A stretch of 14,101 nucleotides of DNA. Source: Paratractidigestivibacter sp963611755 (GTDB taxonomy: Bacteria > Actinomycetota > Coriobacteriia > Coriobacteriales > Atopobiaceae). The stretch lies in NCBI GenBank assembly GCA_963611755.1, contig CAVDTK010000058.1, positions 1 through 14,101 on the forward strand. The letters are read 5' to 3'. Shown piece by piece: positions 12,310 to 14,101 of this stretch (positions are counted from its first letter, which is position 1; each line of letters opens with the position of its first letter). Under the pieces are notes generated by a model that made no database searches, was not told where the DNA came from, and saw only the letters and a program-made list of their open reading frames with translations. The position numbers and the translations under genes are program-made.

Positions 12310-13629
12310 TTACCGAGAAACGCGGGCGCACCACTCCCAGAGGCCCACCGGCTCGCCGTCGAGAAGGACATTGGAGCCATCCAGGTCGGTGCGGCAGAAG
12401 TCGTTGAACTGGTGGATCCACACGCCGTGGTTGAAGGCCTTCTTGGGCGAGCCGTCGGCCTCGCGATAGCGGCCGGTCAGGTCCCAGACACCCGGGAAGT
12501 AGGTGCAATGCACGTCCGCGCCGGCCTTTTGCAAGGTCGCTACCAGCGGCAGCAACGTCTGATGCGGGTCGACCAGCTCGTCGCCCTTGGAGTGGGTGAA
12601 CCACACGGGCGTCTGCGCGATGGCAGCCACATCCTGGGGCGTAGCGTTGTACCAGGGCGCGCAGCAGGGAGCAGCCGCAGCAAAGAACCCCGGGTAGTCG
12701 CAGCACAGGCGAAGCGTCATGAAGCCGCCGTTGGAAAGGCCGGCAACCACGATGCGACTCGTGTCCACGCGATCGGCGTGCTCGGCAACGAATTCGTCGA
12801 TCAACGCCTTAAGGACGGGCGAGTAGATGCTCTGATTAGAGTGGCCCATCTGTTCCACGCCGTTGTCCATCCAAAACGTGGGGCTTTGCGGCACAAGCAC
12901 CCAGGCCGCACCGCCGAAGTAGCCCTGGATAGGATCCTGCGAAAGCGCGGTCACGCGGTTGCCGGTGTAGGCTCGCGTCGCGCCCTCCCCCGTCGTATCA
13001 CCGCGGCCCTCGCCGGCGCCGTGCAGGTAGATGATGAGCGGAGCCTTTTCTGGCGCGGGCGCAGCCTCGGCAAAGGGGTTCGTGCGGCGCGGCTCGAAGC
13101 TCGGCTCGAAGTAGCCGTACTCCAGGGCGATGCCGTTGACCGGCGTCTTTTGCACCGCGTTCTTCCAGCCCGCCAGCGCGGGCACATACTCCTCGCGCAG
13201 CTCGTCTAAGACCAGGCCGGTCACAGGGCCGTCGGCCCCGGCCGTCGCCGCGCCCAGCTCAACCAGCTGCGTCACGCGAATCCGGTTCTCGATGTAGCGA
13301 GAACCCAGCACGCCGCCCTCGATCCGCTTGGTCAGGCGAACCTCGGGCACCTCGAGAGCCACGTGCGAGCCCACCTCGGCCCGCGCACCGCGCTCATTAC
13401 AGGGGTACGCGGCAAGAACGGGCACGTAACCGGCCGAATGCACGGCCTTCTCGGCCCCGCGCTCCTTGCGCATGAGCGGCTCGCCCGAGCGCTCGAACCG
13501 CGCGCAGTAGACGTTGAACGCCGCCGACGCCACCTCGGCCGCGCAGACCTCGCACGGCAGGTCAACCACGATCTTTGAGATCCACGGCCCAAAGTCGCCG
13601 CAGGTCACAACGGTTGCATAGCTAGACAT
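12310..13629 (-). CDS. Alpha/beta-hydrolase esterase with Ig-like N-terminal domain
   Basis: The product has 439 residues from the ATG at 13629, preceded by GGAAGGAG 7 nt upstream; a longer open frame starts inside the upstream gene and is rejected. The N-terminal 170 residues are beta-rich, in the style of the EstA Ig-like domain. The hydrolase domain (about 195-435) shows the oxyanion segment YLHGAGEGRGD at 201-211, nucleophile S299 in VAGLSNGGFM, candidate acid D350 or D354 (SKGDELVDP) and H401 (FNHGVWIHQF). The fold matches PHB-depolymerase/feruloyl-esterase-like and prolyl-oligopeptidase-like esterases. There is no signal peptide, so it should act in the cytoplasm. It starts 23 nt after the glycosidase-like gene and is probably co-transcribed with it, perhaps removing acyl or aryl esters from imported plant-glycan fragments (inference). 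Confidence 0.85.
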   Translation of the reverse strand: MSSYATVVTCGDFGPWISKIVVDLPCEVCAAEVASAAFNVYCARFERSGEPLMRKERGAEKAVHSAGYVPVLAAYPCNERGARAEVGSHVALEVPEVRLTKRIEGGVLGSRYIENRIRVTQLVELGAATAGADGPVTGLVLDELREEYVPALAGWKNAVQKTPVNGIALEYGYFEPSFEPRRTNPFAEAAPAPEKAPLIIYLHGAGEGRGDTTGEGATRAYTGNRVTALSQDPIQGYFGGAAWVLVPQSPTFWMDNGVEQMGHSNQSIYSPVLKALIDEFVAEHADRVDTSRIVVAGLSNGGFMTLRLCCDYPGFFAAAAPCCAPWYNATPQDVAAIAQTPVWFTHSKGDELVDPHQTLLPLVATLQKAGADVHCTYFPGVWDLTGRYREADGSPKKAFNHGVWIHQFNDFCRTDLDGSNVLLDGEPVGLWEWCARVSR

Positions 13630-13652
13630 GACAAGCTCCTTCCCGCCAGGCG

Positions 13653-14101
13653 CTATTCCACGACGATCAACGCGTCGTGCTCGAAGGGGTGCTGCGCCAC
13701 AGTGACCACGCCGTCCGCGCACGCGACCGGCAGCGCCGCCACACGTTTGTTCTCAAGGTCGAACGCGCGCGCCGACGCAGCCCCGCCAAGTTTAAGCCGC
13801 ACCTTGGTCGCGCGCGGCAGGTAGACCACGACCTTCTCGCCAACGCGGGCGCAGCGAATGGCCTCGCGCTCGTCGTCCAGAAGGTCCTGCGCCGGCTCAA
13901 CCGCGCACGCGTCATTGGCCGAAGTGGCGCCCAGGCCCGCCAACACGTGCGGTACCAGGCCAAAGTCCCACACGCCGGGGAACTGCAGGCACTCCTGCCA
14001 GCGGAACGGCGAGTCGAACCCCTCGCCCAAAGCAGACCCCGTGGACCGCGACGTCTGCCAGTTCCACACGCCGTGCGCGCCGTAGGTCAGGCCCGCCGAG
14101 G
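13653..14101 (-). CDS. GH140/DUF4038-like glycosidase, C-terminal part only
   Basis: The frame is open to the right edge, so only the last 148 residues are visible. The first visible residues, AGLTYGAHGVWNWQ, match the end of the apiosidase-like (DUF4038, GH140) TIM barrel, where a TYGAxGxWxW stretch is typical. A linker (about 30-60) follows, then a beta-domain that resembles the small C-terminal domain often called putative collagen-binding, with KVVVYLPRATKVRLKLGG in its middle and ending in DALIVVE. GH140 enzymes release apiose from rhamnogalacturonan II in Bacteroides; the substrate here is unknown. It is the first visible gene of the run that continues with the esterase 23 nt downstream. 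The catalytic acids lie outside the window. Confidence 0.78.
   Translation of the reverse strand, partial: SAGLTYGAHGVWNWQTSRSTGSALGEGFDSPFRWQECLQFPGVWDFGLVPHVLAGLGATSANDACAVEPAQDLLDDEREAIRCARVGEKVVVYLPRATKVRLKLGGAASARAFDLENKRVAALPVACADGVVTVAQHPFEHDALIVVE

Noticed and set aside
13630..13722. A 31-residue N-terminal extension of the esterase
   Set aside because: It would overlap the upstream glycosidase gene, is Arg/Gly-rich and lacks a ribosome site; GGAAGGAG sits right before the ATG at 13629.
1..14101. tRNA, rRNA, CRISPR array, transposase or integrase genes
   Set aside because: I looked on both strands and saw no cloverleaf-like sequence, regularly spaced repeats or mobile-element proteins.

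Overview
The window is GC-rich and gene-dense, and almost every gene lies on the minus strand. The mix suggests a gut Coriobacteriia, most likely Collinsella or a close relative: a dga-type amino-sugar-acid operon, a secreted transglutaminase/InlB-repeat protein, a PqqD plus HPr-kinase-like peptide cassette, and plant-glycan catabolic enzymes. The taxonomy is inferred from gene content and composition, not from a marker gene.

Layout, left to right. (1) 1-825: a small RiPP-like cassette read right to left: a 35-residue peptide gene, an intrinsic terminator, a PqqD-like recognition protein, and an HPr-kinase-like P-loop protein cut by the window edge. (2) 859-2727: a secreted transglutaminase-fold protein on the same strand, ending 33 nt before the peptide gene. 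(3) 2866-9319: a nine-gene run on the minus strand. In transcription order it encodes an amidohydrolase/deacetylase, a PRD-only protein, a small glycine-rich SFCGS protein, DUF4312, two membrane proteins (DUF4311, DUF4310), a DgaE-like PLP ammonia-lyase, a DgaF-like aldolase and, after a terminator, a HAD phosphatase. A GntR/UTRA regulator (9513-10322) diverges from it across a 193-nt control region that holds the palindrome GTCTGCAGAC. (4) 10323-10616: convergent intergenic DNA with a perfect 19-bp inverted repeat around an 88-nt loop. (5) 10617-14101: three minus-strand genes, in order a GH140/DUF4038-like glycosidase C-terminus, an Ig-like/alpha-beta-hydrolase esterase, and a DUF1593/Sde182-like nucleoside-hydrolase-fold protein. 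The last two genes are separated by a second long inverted repeat.

How the genes fit together. The central operon looks like import and breakdown of an N-acylated or otherwise amide-linked amino-sugar acid: deacylation, then PLP-dependent deamination of a phosphorylated aldonate to a 2-keto-3-deoxy-6-phospho acid, then aldol cleavage to pyruvate and glyceraldehyde-3-phosphate. The window has no PTS subunits and no sugar kinase. The conserved but uncharacterised set DUF4310/DUF4311/DUF4312/SFCGS, with its stand-alone PRD protein, is therefore the best candidate for the uptake step and possibly for phosphorylation. This set and the left-edge peptide cassette are the two parts most likely to hold undescribed biology.
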